A stretch of DNA of 24,982 nucleotides from a virus (IMGVR_UViG_3300045588_000067:1-24982), one strand, 5' to 3'; shown: positions 14,655 through 22,751, counted from the first letter of the stretch. The notes: generated by a model from the letters alone, not told the origin. A program made the numbers and translations.

Positions 14655-15026
14655 TTAATAGAAACTATTTACTGTGCAATTATAGAAATTACCCATTTTT
14701 AATCCTGTATTAATTATGTCTTGAACCGTTGAGCCTGCGTAATCTCCGCAATCAACATTATCGAACAGCGCAACGCCTTCCCATCCTATTTTCCCGAACT
14801 TATCAACTACTTGAATGACGTAGTTTTTAGCCTCTAGTCCGTTGAATTGATTGCTTGATTGTGGTTCACTTCTATCAATAACGTATCTATATGGTGCCGT
14901 TCCTCCCGATACCACAACTACAATAACTCCATTATCCAATCCTAATGATGGATTGGTCTTAATGGTTGAAACTGTGAGGCTTCCCGTTATAAATTTAGAT
15001 TGATTCGCTTTGCTTATAAATATCAT
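14655..15026 (-). CDS. small tail protein with SprB-repeat-like fold
   Basis: This protein has 123 residues from the ATG at 15026. A TTG three codons earlier is possible. VVVVSGGTAPYRYVIDR (about residues 36-52), followed by FNGLEAKNYVIQVVDKFG, is the pattern of the SprB repeat. That Ig-like module (GG..PY.Y ... L..g.Y.v.v.D..G) recurs in Bacteroidota surface adhesins. The rest is short. It overlaps the preceding 64-residue gene by 32 bases. A host-derived adhesin-like module in a phage tail could help bind the cell surface. The role is inferred, but the motif is clearly visible. Confidence 0.7.
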   Translation of the reverse strand: MIFISKANQSKFITGSLTVSTIKTNPSLGLDNGVIVVVVSGGTAPYRYVIDRSEPQSSNQFNGLEAKNYVIQVVDKFGKIGWEGVALFDNVDCGDYAGSTVQDIINTGLKMGNFYNCTVNSFY

Positions 15027-15189
15027 TTGTATCAATTAACATTTGCAAAATTTGCGATTCTGTTTGAGTATCTCCCCAAGACATCAATATAGCAATCTCA
15101 TTCATACCTCCACCTAGATTAACTAATAAGTCGGATATTTGTTTTTGAATCTTATAATGTGTTTCGCTATATTCTTCTATTTCTTCCAT
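14995..15189 (-). CDS. small helical tail-operon protein
   Basis: This 64-residue acidic protein is mostly helical (YSETHYKIQKQISDLLVNLGGG, then SQILQMLIDTNDIY). It is encoded one base after the stop of the 739-residue tail protein and overlaps the SprB-like gene by 32 bases. This tight packing supports its being real. No family is recognised. It could be a small tail-tip subunit or assembly factor. Nothing in the sequence decides between these. Confidence 0.6.
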   Translation of the reverse strand: MEEIEEYSETHYKIQKQISDLLVNLGGGMNEIAILMSWGDTQTESQILQMLIDTNDIYKQSESI

Positions 15190-15190
15190 A

Positions 15191-17410
15191 CTACTCTACA
15201 TATTCATCAACTACATAAGGGCACTCAACATAAATAAGGTCGCATTGTGGCTCATTGCCGTACAACTTAATTAAATCAAAGTTCGCCATGCCTTGTACTG
15301 GCATAAATGTAACCATTTTAATGTAGCCCCTATGTTCAATTGTGCTACCTTTGCCAACCGAATAATACCCGTACTTATTATCAATCATGTAATTAAAGTT
15401 TGATAAACTCATAGGGTAGTCAAATTTAATGCTTATAGGCTCGTATATTGGCGAGTTAATAAGATTGTTCTCATCATCCCATGCCAAGTTTTGATTTTCT
15501 TTAAGCACCGCATTATTATATCTATCTGTACAATTACCTATTAATTGGCTTTCATATAGATAGTTGTTTTTGCCGTTGGTGAACTGCGCTGACTTGCCTG
15601 CAATCTTAGCGTAAGCGCCTGATATAATTTGATTCCAATTCAACATCATGCGCATAGGGGTAAGCCTTAGATTATAACCAGTTCCAGGGCTTAATATATT
15701 TTGCGTTGAAAAGTTTTCATTTCTTTCGGCTAGGTTCAATTCCGTCGCATATCCTGATACACTTTCAGTGCGTTTTGTGCATATTAAAAAATTATCGTCG
15801 TCAAATTTCCATGACGATGTACTTGTTTCTAGGTATTGCACACGTCTTGTAAACTCAATGGCGTAGTGGTCGGCTACGTACTTGCATACATTAACAAATT
15901 CACGCTTTACCGTTGTTATTGGTAGGCTGTAAGAATGATTAGTGGCAAAACCATCTAGTGTATTACTTTTGTCCGTGCCTTCCTCTGTACCTTCTTTTTC
16001 AAAACCAATCTTTACGGTATTGAAAACCCTGTTTTGATCTACTGATACATTGATTGATTTGATATTAGTAATGTCATTTATATTTGTTTCGTTGTAAAAA
16101 TAGCTTACAGGCTCAACCCTTATAATCTCGTTACCCCCATCATTTTCAAGTCCTAAGCCTAGACAATGAACTGCAGACAATGAGGAATATATATCTGTTA
16201 AGTTCGCTAGTATAGGCTTGTCAAAGCTTCGTATATTGAAACCGTTTGTCAGCGCCATGAATGAACCGCACCCGTTCGCACCGTACCCTAAATCTTTACG
16301 CCCCAAGAAATTACTTTTAAATGCTGTACGCTTATCTAGTGCATTTTGCGCCACACGTTCAAAACATTCATGTATCATGTATGTCTTTGCCGTGCTCGAT
16401 GGCGTTTCTGTTTCTGATTTAAAATAAATGTTTGCAGTATTAAAAAGTAGGTAAAAATATGATATACTTGATGTTGGAACAGAATAGTTGGCAATTACTA
16501 AGTAAATTTTAACAACATCATTTGCATTTAACGTTAATGATAAGGTTTCATTAATATCGAATAATACAGTTAGTGGAGATAGTGGATTTTGCGCCCCAAT
16601 ATCATAAATCGAATAAGGCGTGCCATTAATTGAGTATGTCCATTGAAGGTTATAGCTACGCCCTAATGCCGTAGTTATTGAATCCACAAATGAACCTTCA
16701 CATTCAAATATTAAATCATAAACACCATCATAAGCTGGTATAAATGTAGGTTCAATTAGTGCTATATCTGTTGTTATATTCTCAATTAGTTGCGCATTTA
16801 TTCCCGTGGTACTACTTATGCTTAAGTCATTGCTTTTTACATAAACAGGCATTGGCAAAAAATATGTTTGGCTTACATCAATATTGACAGTTTCAGCAAT
16901 CAAAGGAACGCTTTCGGTAACCGTATCAAATACGCTTGTTAGCACAATAGCTTTGCTGTGCATCGTCATAGTGTTAGGCAATAGTGGCGGTAGTGATTCA
17001 TCTGTAAGGTGTAAAACCTTGCTAAAATCAACTATCTTGTCACTATTATTCTTCATTAACATTGTATTGCTATCTTGTTCAATGTTAGTGATACATGAGC
17101 AAAAAATATTAAACCTATCTTGAAATCCTGCAAGGTTTACACGCCCTGTATAAAGTGTTTGATATTCGTATGAAGCATTGCACCTCTGCTCTATGCGTAT
17201 CTTTAAAAGGTACTCAATCCCGTAAGTATAGAACGCATTAGCAATAATTGTATATCCATCGTTTACAAACTCTAATTCGTCTGTGTAGCTTGTAAAAATG
17301 CCATGGTATTTATCATCTCTTGCGTAAGTAATCTTACACTTATCCCACCCTATCGGCTCATCAATAACCGTTTCAACCTCACCATCTATTAACGTGAATT
17401 TATACTCCAT
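15191..17410 (-). CDS. large distal-tail / tail-tip protein
   Basis: This 739-residue protein is directly downstream of the tape measure gene and overlaps its end by 11 bases. That is the usual place of the distal tail and tail-associated proteins. It starts YKFTLIDGEVETVIDEPIGWDKCKITY. Its N-terminal part has many beta strands (EYLLKIRIEQRC), suggesting an adaptor domain that joins the tube. The C-terminal part holds YYSVGKGSTIEHRGYIKM. No lysozyme, peptidase or glycosidase motif is evident. Tail-hub, tail-tip or baseplate role is inferred from position. The gene contains a promoter-like element near its end. Confidence 0.7.
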   Translation of the reverse strand: MEYKFTLIDGEVETVIDEPIGWDKCKITYARDDKYHGIFTSYTDELEFVNDGYTIIANAFYTYGIEYLLKIRIEQRCNASYEYQTLYTGRVNLAGFQDRFNIFCSCITNIEQDSNTMLMKNNSDKIVDFSKVLHLTDESLPPLLPNTMTMHSKAIVLTSVFDTVTESVPLIAETVNIDVSQTYFLPMPVYVKSNDLSISSTTGINAQLIENITTDIALIEPTFIPAYDGVYDLIFECEGSFVDSITTALGRSYNLQWTYSINGTPYSIYDIGAQNPLSPLTVLFDINETLSLTLNANDVVKIYLVIANYSVPTSSISYFYLLFNTANIYFKSETETPSSTAKTYMIHECFERVAQNALDKRTAFKSNFLGRKDLGYGANGCGSFMALTNGFNIRSFDKPILANLTDIYSSLSAVHCLGLGLENDGGNEIIRVEPVSYFYNETNINDITNIKSINVSVDQNRVFNTVKIGFEKEGTEEGTDKSNTLDGFATNHSYSLPITTVKREFVNVCKYVADHYAIEFTRRVQYLETSTSSWKFDDDNFLICTKRTESVSGYATELNLAERNENFSTQNILSPGTGYNLRLTPMRMMLNWNQIISGAYAKIAGKSAQFTNGKNNYLYESQLIGNCTDRYNNAVLKENQNLAWDDENNLINSPIYEPISIKFDYPMSLSNFNYMIDNKYGYYSVGKGSTIEHRGYIKMVTFMPVQGMANFDLIKLYGNEPQCDLIYVECPYVVDEYVE
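15304..15348 (-). promoter_or_regulatory. intragenic GTAGCACAA-N28-TACATTTA promoter-like site
   Basis: GTAGCACAA (15348-15340) and TACATTTA (15311-15304) lie 28 bases apart, the same spacing as before the scaffold gene. The second box matches TAnnTTTG except for its last base. It is inside the distal tail gene, about 115 bases before the start at 15189, and could lift expression of the later tail genes. The element also codes for the conserved Gly-Ser-Thr-Ile. Confidence 0.4.
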
Positions 17411-20075
17411 ATCGGTTGTTTAGTTTTTCTTGCTTTAAGTGTTCTGAATAAAGGAATGTTTTAAAACCATCTTTATCAATCGAAATGTGATTCTTTGGCA
17501 TACTTCGCAATTCTTTTGCAAGATGAGAAGTGTCTAGGTTTACATTGGACATTTTTTGTCCACTTATCATCATGTTAGCCAGTTCGGGGCTTAGTTCCTT
17601 ACGTCTTATGCTTTGTAGTAACGGCTTAAATTTGCTTGTTTCTTCTGCTGTCATAACGCTTTCGCCCTTCGATAACATGGCATGGATTTCGTCACTTGTT
17701 CCCGTTCCTTTTCCTTGTAAATCAATTACGCCCTTTGCAAATTTTGGAGTAGGTTGTGACGCTATCAAAGCTGTTTGTATTGCACCGCTTGCGATTACTA
17801 AAGGTACCATAAAAGGTGCGGTTAATGGAGTTTTCCAAGCACTTGCAATACCTTGGGCGGTATCAATAGCTACATTTATAAGCGCTATTTGTTTGTTTTG
17901 TTCAAACTGTTGTTTTCTTATCTTAGCCTCTGCAAGTTGATATTTCTTAGCAATAGCATCTTTTTTAGCTTGGTTATCTCCTGCAAGCTTTAACTCACGT
18001 TCCTCTTTGTCTTTAAGGTCGATAAGTTCTTGCTCGTTAACATTCGATTTGTATTGATAAACAGCATTAATGCCTTGCTTAACTACATCCATAGCTTGTT
18101 TAGCTATTTCTTCCCTATTTTTTTGATGTTCTTTATCATCCTCCTCTACCTCATCATTTGCATCTTTATTTAACTTTACTTTTTTCTCTGCTATTTTACG
18201 CTGTAATGCAATGTATTCGTCGGAATTCAAAACTAAAGCATTAAGCTTTTCTTCATCTGATTTAATTTGAGCCTTCAAAGAAAGTTTTTCAAACTCCTTT
18301 TCTATTTTCTTACGTTCTTCGAGTTTCTGCTTAACAGTTAAATTTTGATTGTCGTATAGGCTTATTAAAGCATTTGCTTTGTCAATTGCGATGCTGTCTT
18401 GCGTGATTGAATTTTGGCGGTCTAGTGTTTTCTTTAAATCATCTTCGTCTTTTTTGTGTTGATCGAATGTTGCTTTACTCCATTCCTCATTGGCTTTTTT
18501 TCTTGCTTCTAAATCATCCTTAGTTTGCTTTTCTATTTTCTTGCCAATTGTAATCACGTTTACAATCGTGCTTTCTTGGTCTTGCTTTTGTTTAGTGTTT
18601 AGGATTTTTGAATATTTATCATAAATATCAACCCTTTTGTCGTTGTATTTAGCCTCTATTTTTAGAATCTCAATTTCTTTTGCCCCTGCATTAACCGCCT
18701 TTTGTTTTGCGATTTGTTCCTCATGTTTAAGCAAATTTAAAGCGTCATCAACTATCTTTTTTTGCGCTGATTCCTGCGCTTTACGTTCTTTGTCGGTAAA
18801 TTCTTTGGTTGTTACCTCTTTTGATTTTAAATATTCTTCATATTGCCTCTTGAGTTCATCTTGTCTAAATTTACGCTCTTGTAAGTATGCTTGAGCCTCT
18901 TTAATAGCTATCTTCTTTTCTTTTGTTGCTCCAATTTCCGCCAAAGCTAATGATGCTTTATTGGCACTTTCAATAGTAGAAAGTTTTACATTAGCTACAT
19001 CCTCAAGGTTTTCTTTTGCCGATTTATAATCTTTATTATAAACTGATAACTTGTCCAAGTAAGCCTTTTCCATTGCTTGTTTTTCGTCTTGCTTGGACTT
19101 CTCTGATTCTTTTTTTATACTATCAAAATATGAAGTAATACTTTTTTGAGCAAAACTATTTGAAGCGATAGTGCTTTCTGATAGTTCTTGCTCTTTAGTT
19201 TTTAGTATTTCTGTTAAAAAAGTTATCCTCTCTGAAATAAAGCCAATAGCATCTCCAAAAATCTTTGAAGTATTATTTCCAATTGATATTAAAAACTTAT
19301 CCCATTTATCTCCAAGGTTTGAAATTTTGCCGCCTAGAGTTTCACTAATAGCGGCGGTTGAACCCATAACCCCATTTAAATCTCCAAGTCCTAGCAAGTA
19401 ATTTTTAATAGCTTCTTGCGTGTTCTTAACCTCGGTAGTTACCCCCTTAAACGTGTATTGAGTTGTTTCTCCTGTTTTCTTGGCTGTGATACCAAACTCT
19501 TTAAGCCTCTCATTCTCGCCCGTGAAAGCGTCAAGAGTTGCCTCTGTTAATTGGTCAATAGACTTGCCTGTACTATTGGCAATGTCGGCAAGCTTCATCA
19601 TTTCATTTTGTGAAAGCTTTAAACCTCTATTGGCAAATTTTATATAGGTGTCAGTAAGTTCCATTACCGAAAAATTTGTCTTAATGGCTACGTCTGAAAT
19701 TTGAGCCATAGCAATATCGGCTAAGTTCTGACTGCCTAGAGTGTTGGTTAATACCGCCCTATACTTCTGTACTTGGCTAGTAATATCTATTACAGTTTTA
19801 CCAAATGCCACTACCGAACCAATAGCGAAAGCACCTGCAATGGCGTTGCCTATGCCATCAAACGAGCCCCTAAACTTATCAATCGATTGTTTTGAGTTAT
19901 CAACGCCATCCTTTACCTTTTTACTACCCTCGGTGGCTTGCTTTCCTGTTTCAGTTAGTTCTTTTCCAGTCTTATCAATAGAGTTAGCAAGATTATTATA
20001 GTCTTGCGTTGCTTTCTTAACATCTGCGGTATCTACTACAAAAACGGTCTTAACTACTTTGATATCGGTTGCCAT
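17400..20075 (-). CDS. tail tape measure protein
   Basis: This 891-residue protein is the longest here. It fixes tail length and is ejected with the DNA. The N-terminus (MATDIKVVKTVFVVDTADVKKATQDYNNLANSID in pattern) is followed by a glycine/alanine-rich hydrophobic stretch (about 76-97). A long Lys/Glu-rich coiled-coil region occupies roughly residues 300-730. A second hydrophobic helix lies at 753-774 (APFMVPLVIASGAIQTALIASQ in pattern), then the C-terminal FAKGVIDLQGKGTGTSDEI..LSKGESVM. This last motif, ending in 'GE.V.t..E', is typical of tape measures. The ATG at 20075 follows the end of the predicted frameshift extension of the tail chaperone by two bases. Confidence 0.92.
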   Translation of the reverse strand: MATDIKVVKTVFVVDTADVKKATQDYNNLANSIDKTGKELTETGKQATEGSKKVKDGVDNSKQSIDKFRGSFDGIGNAIAGAFAIGSVVAFGKTVIDITSQVQKYRAVLTNTLGSQNLADIAMAQISDVAIKTNFSVMELTDTYIKFANRGLKLSQNEMMKLADIANSTGKSIDQLTEATLDAFTGENERLKEFGITAKKTGETTQYTFKGVTTEVKNTQEAIKNYLLGLGDLNGVMGSTAAISETLGGKISNLGDKWDKFLISIGNNTSKIFGDAIGFISERITFLTEILKTKEQELSESTIASNSFAQKSITSYFDSIKKESEKSKQDEKQAMEKAYLDKLSVYNKDYKSAKENLEDVANVKLSTIESANKASLALAEIGATKEKKIAIKEAQAYLQERKFRQDELKRQYEEYLKSKEVTTKEFTDKERKAQESAQKKIVDDALNLLKHEEQIAKQKAVNAGAKEIEILKIEAKYNDKRVDIYDKYSKILNTKQKQDQESTIVNVITIGKKIEKQTKDDLEARKKANEEWSKATFDQHKKDEDDLKKTLDRQNSITQDSIAIDKANALISLYDNQNLTVKQKLEERKKIEKEFEKLSLKAQIKSDEEKLNALVLNSDEYIALQRKIAEKKVKLNKDANDEVEEDDKEHQKNREEIAKQAMDVVKQGINAVYQYKSNVNEQELIDLKDKEERELKLAGDNQAKKDAIAKKYQLAEAKIRKQQFEQNKQIALINVAIDTAQGIASAWKTPLTAPFMVPLVIASGAIQTALIASQPTPKFAKGVIDLQGKGTGTSDEIHAMLSKGESVMTAEETSKFKPLLQSIRRKELSPELANMMISGQKMSNVNLDTSHLAKELRSMPKNHISIDKDGFKTFLYSEHLKQEKLNNRYGV

Positions 20076-20077
20076 AA

Positions 20078-20296
20078 TTATTTTTTATTTGCTTGTTTCT
20101 CCATTTCTTCAATAAACAAATGGTATTCGTAAATACTTAACCCTCTAATGCTATTGAGTTCAGTAGGGCTTCCTTTTGCAAGATTAAGCCTTTCGCTAAA
20201 TCTCCTTTCAATGCCTCGTGTGAAAGATTGTGCAAGATGTTGTCTAATTGCAGAACCGTTAATTGTCTTACCTCGTGGTTCATTTGAGTAAAGGTC
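20078..20296 (-). CDS. -1 frame extension of the tail assembly chaperone (gpT-like)
   Basis: In the -1 frame relative to the chaperone gene, codons stay open past its stop and end at 20078, just two bases before the tape measure ATG. The distal part reads SPTELNSIRGLSIYEYHLF followed by an acidic helix and Lys/Asn end. It has no usable start codon of its own, so it would be made only by frameshifting. If the slip occurs at 20302-20296 the fusion is 168 plus 72 residues. A slip at the end of the upstream frame (GGT before TAA) would add only the last 20 residues. Shifted chaperone products of this kind are known in most siphophages (gpG-gpT of lambda). Confidence 0.55.
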   Translation of the reverse strand, partial: DLYSNEPRGKTINGSAIRQHLAQSFTRGIERRFSERLNLAKGSPTELNSIRGLSIYEYHLFIEEMEKQANKK

Positions 20297-20799
20297 TTTA
20301 AATCTATTTTTGAGAAATCTAAAGAGGGTATTAAGTTTTGTAAAGGCAAGACTCGGAAAAAATCCATTAATTTATCTTTTTTCCATTCTTTTATCTTCTT
20401 TTCATTGTAAGCAAAGTCATAAACTAAAGGACTTTCATTTTCATCAAAGAATACAACACTTGCTAATTTTAGTAACAAATCGGGGTCACTAACTAGGCTA
20501 AGTCTTAATTTTAGATCGTGGTTTAACTTAACCACCTCGGTTAATTTACCATTATTACAAGCTGTTTCTATTGCTTCATTGTGTGCCAATAGGAACGCCC
20601 TATCACATTTCATCGTCAACTCATCATAATAGCTTACCGCTGTAAATGCACGCTCGCACGGAATGTTAGTATAGTCCGCCATTTGATAGTAATTCTTGCC
20701 GTTATGCTTAAAGGCAAATTCTATTACATAGTTCGTTTCTTTTCTCCAAACTGGAGGATTCGAACCAAAGAACTTTGTTAGTTTTTCTTTTAGTTTCAT
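20137..20799 (-). CDS. tail assembly chaperone (gpG-like)
   Basis: This 220-residue protein is encoded directly upstream of the tape measure, the standard place of tail assembly chaperones, which keep the tape measure soluble during tail building. It is helical, and contains YTNIPCERAFTAVSYYDEL (about residues 43-61) and a charged middle region. The C-terminal part is amphipathic (HEVRQLTVLQLDNILHNLSH). Its length is larger than lambda gpG but plausible for this group. It overlaps the membrane-protein gene by four bases. A canonical slippery heptamer, T TTA AAG, lies at codons 166-168 in the right phase for a -1 shift into the overlapping frame. The chaperone call is from position and architecture. 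Confidence 0.7.
   Translation of the reverse strand: MKLKEKLTKFFGSNPPVWRKETNYVIEFAFKHNGKNYYQMADYTNIPCERAFTAVSYYDELTMKCDRAFLLAHNEAIETACNNGKLTEVVKLNHDLKLRLSLVSDPDLLLKLASVVFFDENESPLVYDFAYNEKKIKEWKKDKLMDFFRVLPLQNLIPSLDFSKIDLKTFTQMNHEVRQLTVLQLDNILHNLSHEALKGDLAKGLILQKEALLNSIALEG
20296..20302 (-). other. candidate slippery heptamer T TTA AAG
   Basis: The minus-strand heptamer TTTAAAG is in zero-frame phase T TTA AAG across codons 166-168 of the chaperone gene. It fits the X XXY YYZ rule for -1 frameshifting and resembles lambda's G GGA AAG. It is 52 codons from the stop, rather far upstream. An alternative slip site is GAG GGT at the stop codon. Stimulatory structure was not evaluated. Confidence 0.4.
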
Positions 20800-21071
20800 T
20801 CTTTATAAGATATTGATAATAAACAACTATACACCTCGCACAATGCGAGTGTAAGGAACCCACACAGGATGCTTTGATAGGTAAATCCGTTTACCGAGCC
20901 TACCGCAATCCCGTACCACCATCCCATACACGTAGGACATCCGAAAACTGGTTTTAATAACCATATTGATTTATATTGATTTAATTCGCCAAATATCATT
21001 CCTTCCTCGGTGCTTTGATAAACGGTTATAACAATAGCCGTAGCAAGCAATACACTATCGTAGATACTCAT
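20796..21071 (-). CDS. small membrane protein with CPTC motif (DUF1360-like)
   Basis: This protein has 91 residues from the ATG at 21071. A longer frame opens upstream inside the previous gene. Three hydrophobic segments are clear: SVLLATAIVITVY near the start, GWWYGIAVGSV (51-60), and SILCGFLTLALCEVYSCLL near the end. Between the first and second lies the motif PVFGCPTCMGWW (C45, C48). A 'CP.C.g.W' motif with neighbouring membrane helices is typical of the DUF1360 family found in phages and Firmicutes. The function of that family is unknown. Holin-like activity cannot be excluded, but no lysis gene is next to it. It sits between the post-terminase gene and the tail chaperone. Confidence 0.65.
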   Translation of the reverse strand: MSIYDSVLLATAIVITVYQSTEEGMIFGELNQYKSIWLLKPVFGCPTCMGWWYGIAVGSVNGFTYQSILCGFLTLALCEVYSCLLSISYKE

Positions 21072-21420
21072 AGGTAGCGCTTGAATTAGAATCAATAAAT
21101 GTCAATATAAAGCAATTGTATGTCACGCTTTTAAATGTCAATTCAATAGGCGTGTCAAGGTCTGCGGTTTCGTAAATTTTAAGGGTAAACTCGCCAGCAT
21201 TGCAGTTAAGCAAGTTAGGGGTAAGCAAACTTAAATCAAGTGTGCAAATACCACCTATTGATGTTTCTGTTAGAACCTCAACATTATCAAACTTATCCCA
21301 AAATTCAAAAAGGTAATTGGTAGCATCGGTTAAATCTGCAATCTTGATTTCTTGTAAGCATTGCGACATCGGAACAGCATTATAGCAGTTGCAGGTGTCC
21401 TGATTAATTAGGTAACTCAT
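21055..21420 (-). CDS. hypothetical beta-rich protein after the terminase
   Basis: This 121-residue protein has no recognised family. It has a Cys-rich start (DTCNCYNAVPMSQCL). A beta-sandwich-like pattern follows (ATNYLFEFWDKFDNV, GICTLDLSLLTPNLLN, GEFTLKIYETADL, TYNCFILTFIDS) that reads like an Ig-like or jelly-roll domain. It could be a tail or head decoration protein. Its start codon lies four bases past the -7-like box of a promoter-like site, so its mRNA may be leaderless. The next gene overlaps its end by 17 bases. The role is unknown; the context is structural. Confidence 0.6.
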   Translation of the reverse strand: MSYLINQDTCNCYNAVPMSQCLQEIKIADLTDATNYLFEFWDKFDNVEVLTETSIGGICTLDLSLLTPNLLNCNAGEFTLKIYETADLDTPIELTFKSVTYNCFILTFIDSNSSATYEYLR

Positions 21421-21424
21421 AATG

Positions 21425-21468
21425 TAAAAATATGCCTTATTGAATTACTTTATTGCCATTTGTGCTAC
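21425..21468 (-). promoter_or_regulatory. GTAGCACAA-N27-TATTTTTA promoter-like site
   Basis: GTAGCACAA (21468-21460) includes the TAG stop of the terminase gene. After 27 bases comes TATTTTTA (21432-21425), one mismatch from TAnnTTTG in its last base. The ATG at 21420 begins four bases later, again giving a leaderless or nearly leaderless transcript. The spacing equals that of the site at 4458. Confidence 0.55.
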
Positions 21469-22751
21469 AAGTGAAGTGACTTTGTGAAGTTGTAATGAAA
21501 TGTTGAATAGTAGTATCTCTGACAGTCCAAGTTGTGAGTTAGCTTACTGTCTGACTTATCTATACTATTATCCTCTAATACCTTTACATTCAAATTATCT
21601 TTGATTGAATAAACGCATTTAGGGTGGATTAAGCATTTTACGTGTTTCTCGAATATACTGTTGTAAAGTTCCCTAGACTTCTTATGTGAAGGGTTTGCCC
21701 TTGGCGTCTTAATTGCCGTAATAGGTAGGTTGAATTCACGCCTAATGATAGAGTACATAGAATCCAAAGCGCTTGTACTCTTTTCCCTTGCCCACCCCGA
21801 AGCATCTCCAGTAACGTATATTTGGCTCTGATAATAGTCTTTAGTTTTGATTAACTCAATTACCGAATATATTGAACTATCCTTTAGCCTTATCTCGTCT
21901 ATTTGGTAAATGAAATCGTGGGTATGTTGAAATACGGCACACGTTGCAGGGTTAACATTAAAGTCAAATGATAGGTACACAGGTAGCCCTTCTTGATATA
22001 CAGCTTCTTCGCTTACGTTTCTTGTAGGTTCAAAAGCATAGGCGAATAGGTTTTCATTTTCCCGTACCTCCCAATCTCCATTTACCATTCTTTCAAATAT
22101 TAATGAAGTTGTAGTTGCTCTTAATTCCTCAATTGCTGTTTCAGGGATATATGGATTATCGGTAATCTTTGAGGGTATATAAGCCCAATTTGATGGGAGC
22201 GTATTATCCTTCCATCTATCGTAAAACTTTTCTTTTACCCACCCCGTTGATGGGTTACACGTTGCCAATATTATTGGCTTTGGTTGATTTGGTATTAAGT
22301 GAGAATAAGAGAACACCCTACTATTAACAACATTGAAAGTATCTTCTTGGCATTCGTTTATTTCGTCAAATCCAGCACCATTTATCTCTAAACCTCTAAA
22401 CCTGTTTAGTTCCTTATCTGTATCATAGCTTTCTGCCATAAACATGATTTGAGAACCATTTTTATAATAAACAATATAATCTTGGTTATTGAACTTCTCA
22501 ATATAATGAGATATTCCCATGTGGTACAACTTAAAAAATGAAGGGATAAGCGTTTTTTTAAGTGTTGGTAAAGACTTTCTAATCATTACCCATTTACTGC
22601 CTTCGTGCTTCATTGCTAGGCTGTGCATCATCAAACATAGCCAAAAACTTTTACCTCCTCGGATGGCACCTCCGTACAGTATTATATTTTTATCCTGTTG
22701 GCAAGCTATACCTTTAGCTTCTATCTGTTTAGGTGTCGGTGTAATTACCAA
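21465..22751 (-). CDS. terL: terminase large subunit
   Basis: This 428-residue protein is the DNA-packaging motor ATPase and nuclease. The ATPase Walker A is GGAIRGGKS (residues 27-35) with the conserved GKS. Walker B is GAGFDEI (125-131) with D129 and E130. A coupling motif ATCNPS follows at 163-168. The RNase H-type nuclease has acidic residues in SFDFNV (D263) and VTGDASG (D316), with a third near LDCQRYYY. Size and motif order match Terminase_3/6-like proteins. The initiation codon appears to be TTG at 22751, overlapping the small terminase stop. No ATG or GTG occurs before the Walker A motif. Its end carries the GTAGCACAA element. Confidence 0.95.
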   Translation of the reverse strand: MVITPTPKQIEAKGIACQQDKNIILYGGAIRGGKSFWLCLMMHSLAMKHEGSKWVMIRKSLPTLKKTLIPSFFKLYHMGISHYIEKFNNQDYIVYYKNGSQIMFMAESYDTDKELNRFRGLEINGAGFDEINECQEDTFNVVNSRVFSYSHLIPNQPKPIILATCNPSTGWVKEKFYDRWKDNTLPSNWAYIPSKITDNPYIPETAIEELRATTTSLIFERMVNGDWEVRENENLFAYAFEPTRNVSEEAVYQEGLPVYLSFDFNVNPATCAVFQHTHDFIYQIDEIRLKDSSIYSVIELIKTKDYYQSQIYVTGDASGWAREKSTSALDSMYSIIRREFNLPITAIKTPRANPSHKKSRELYNSIFEKHVKCLIHPKCVYSIKDNLNVKVLEDNSIDKSDSKLTHNLDCQRYYYSTFHYNFTKSLHL

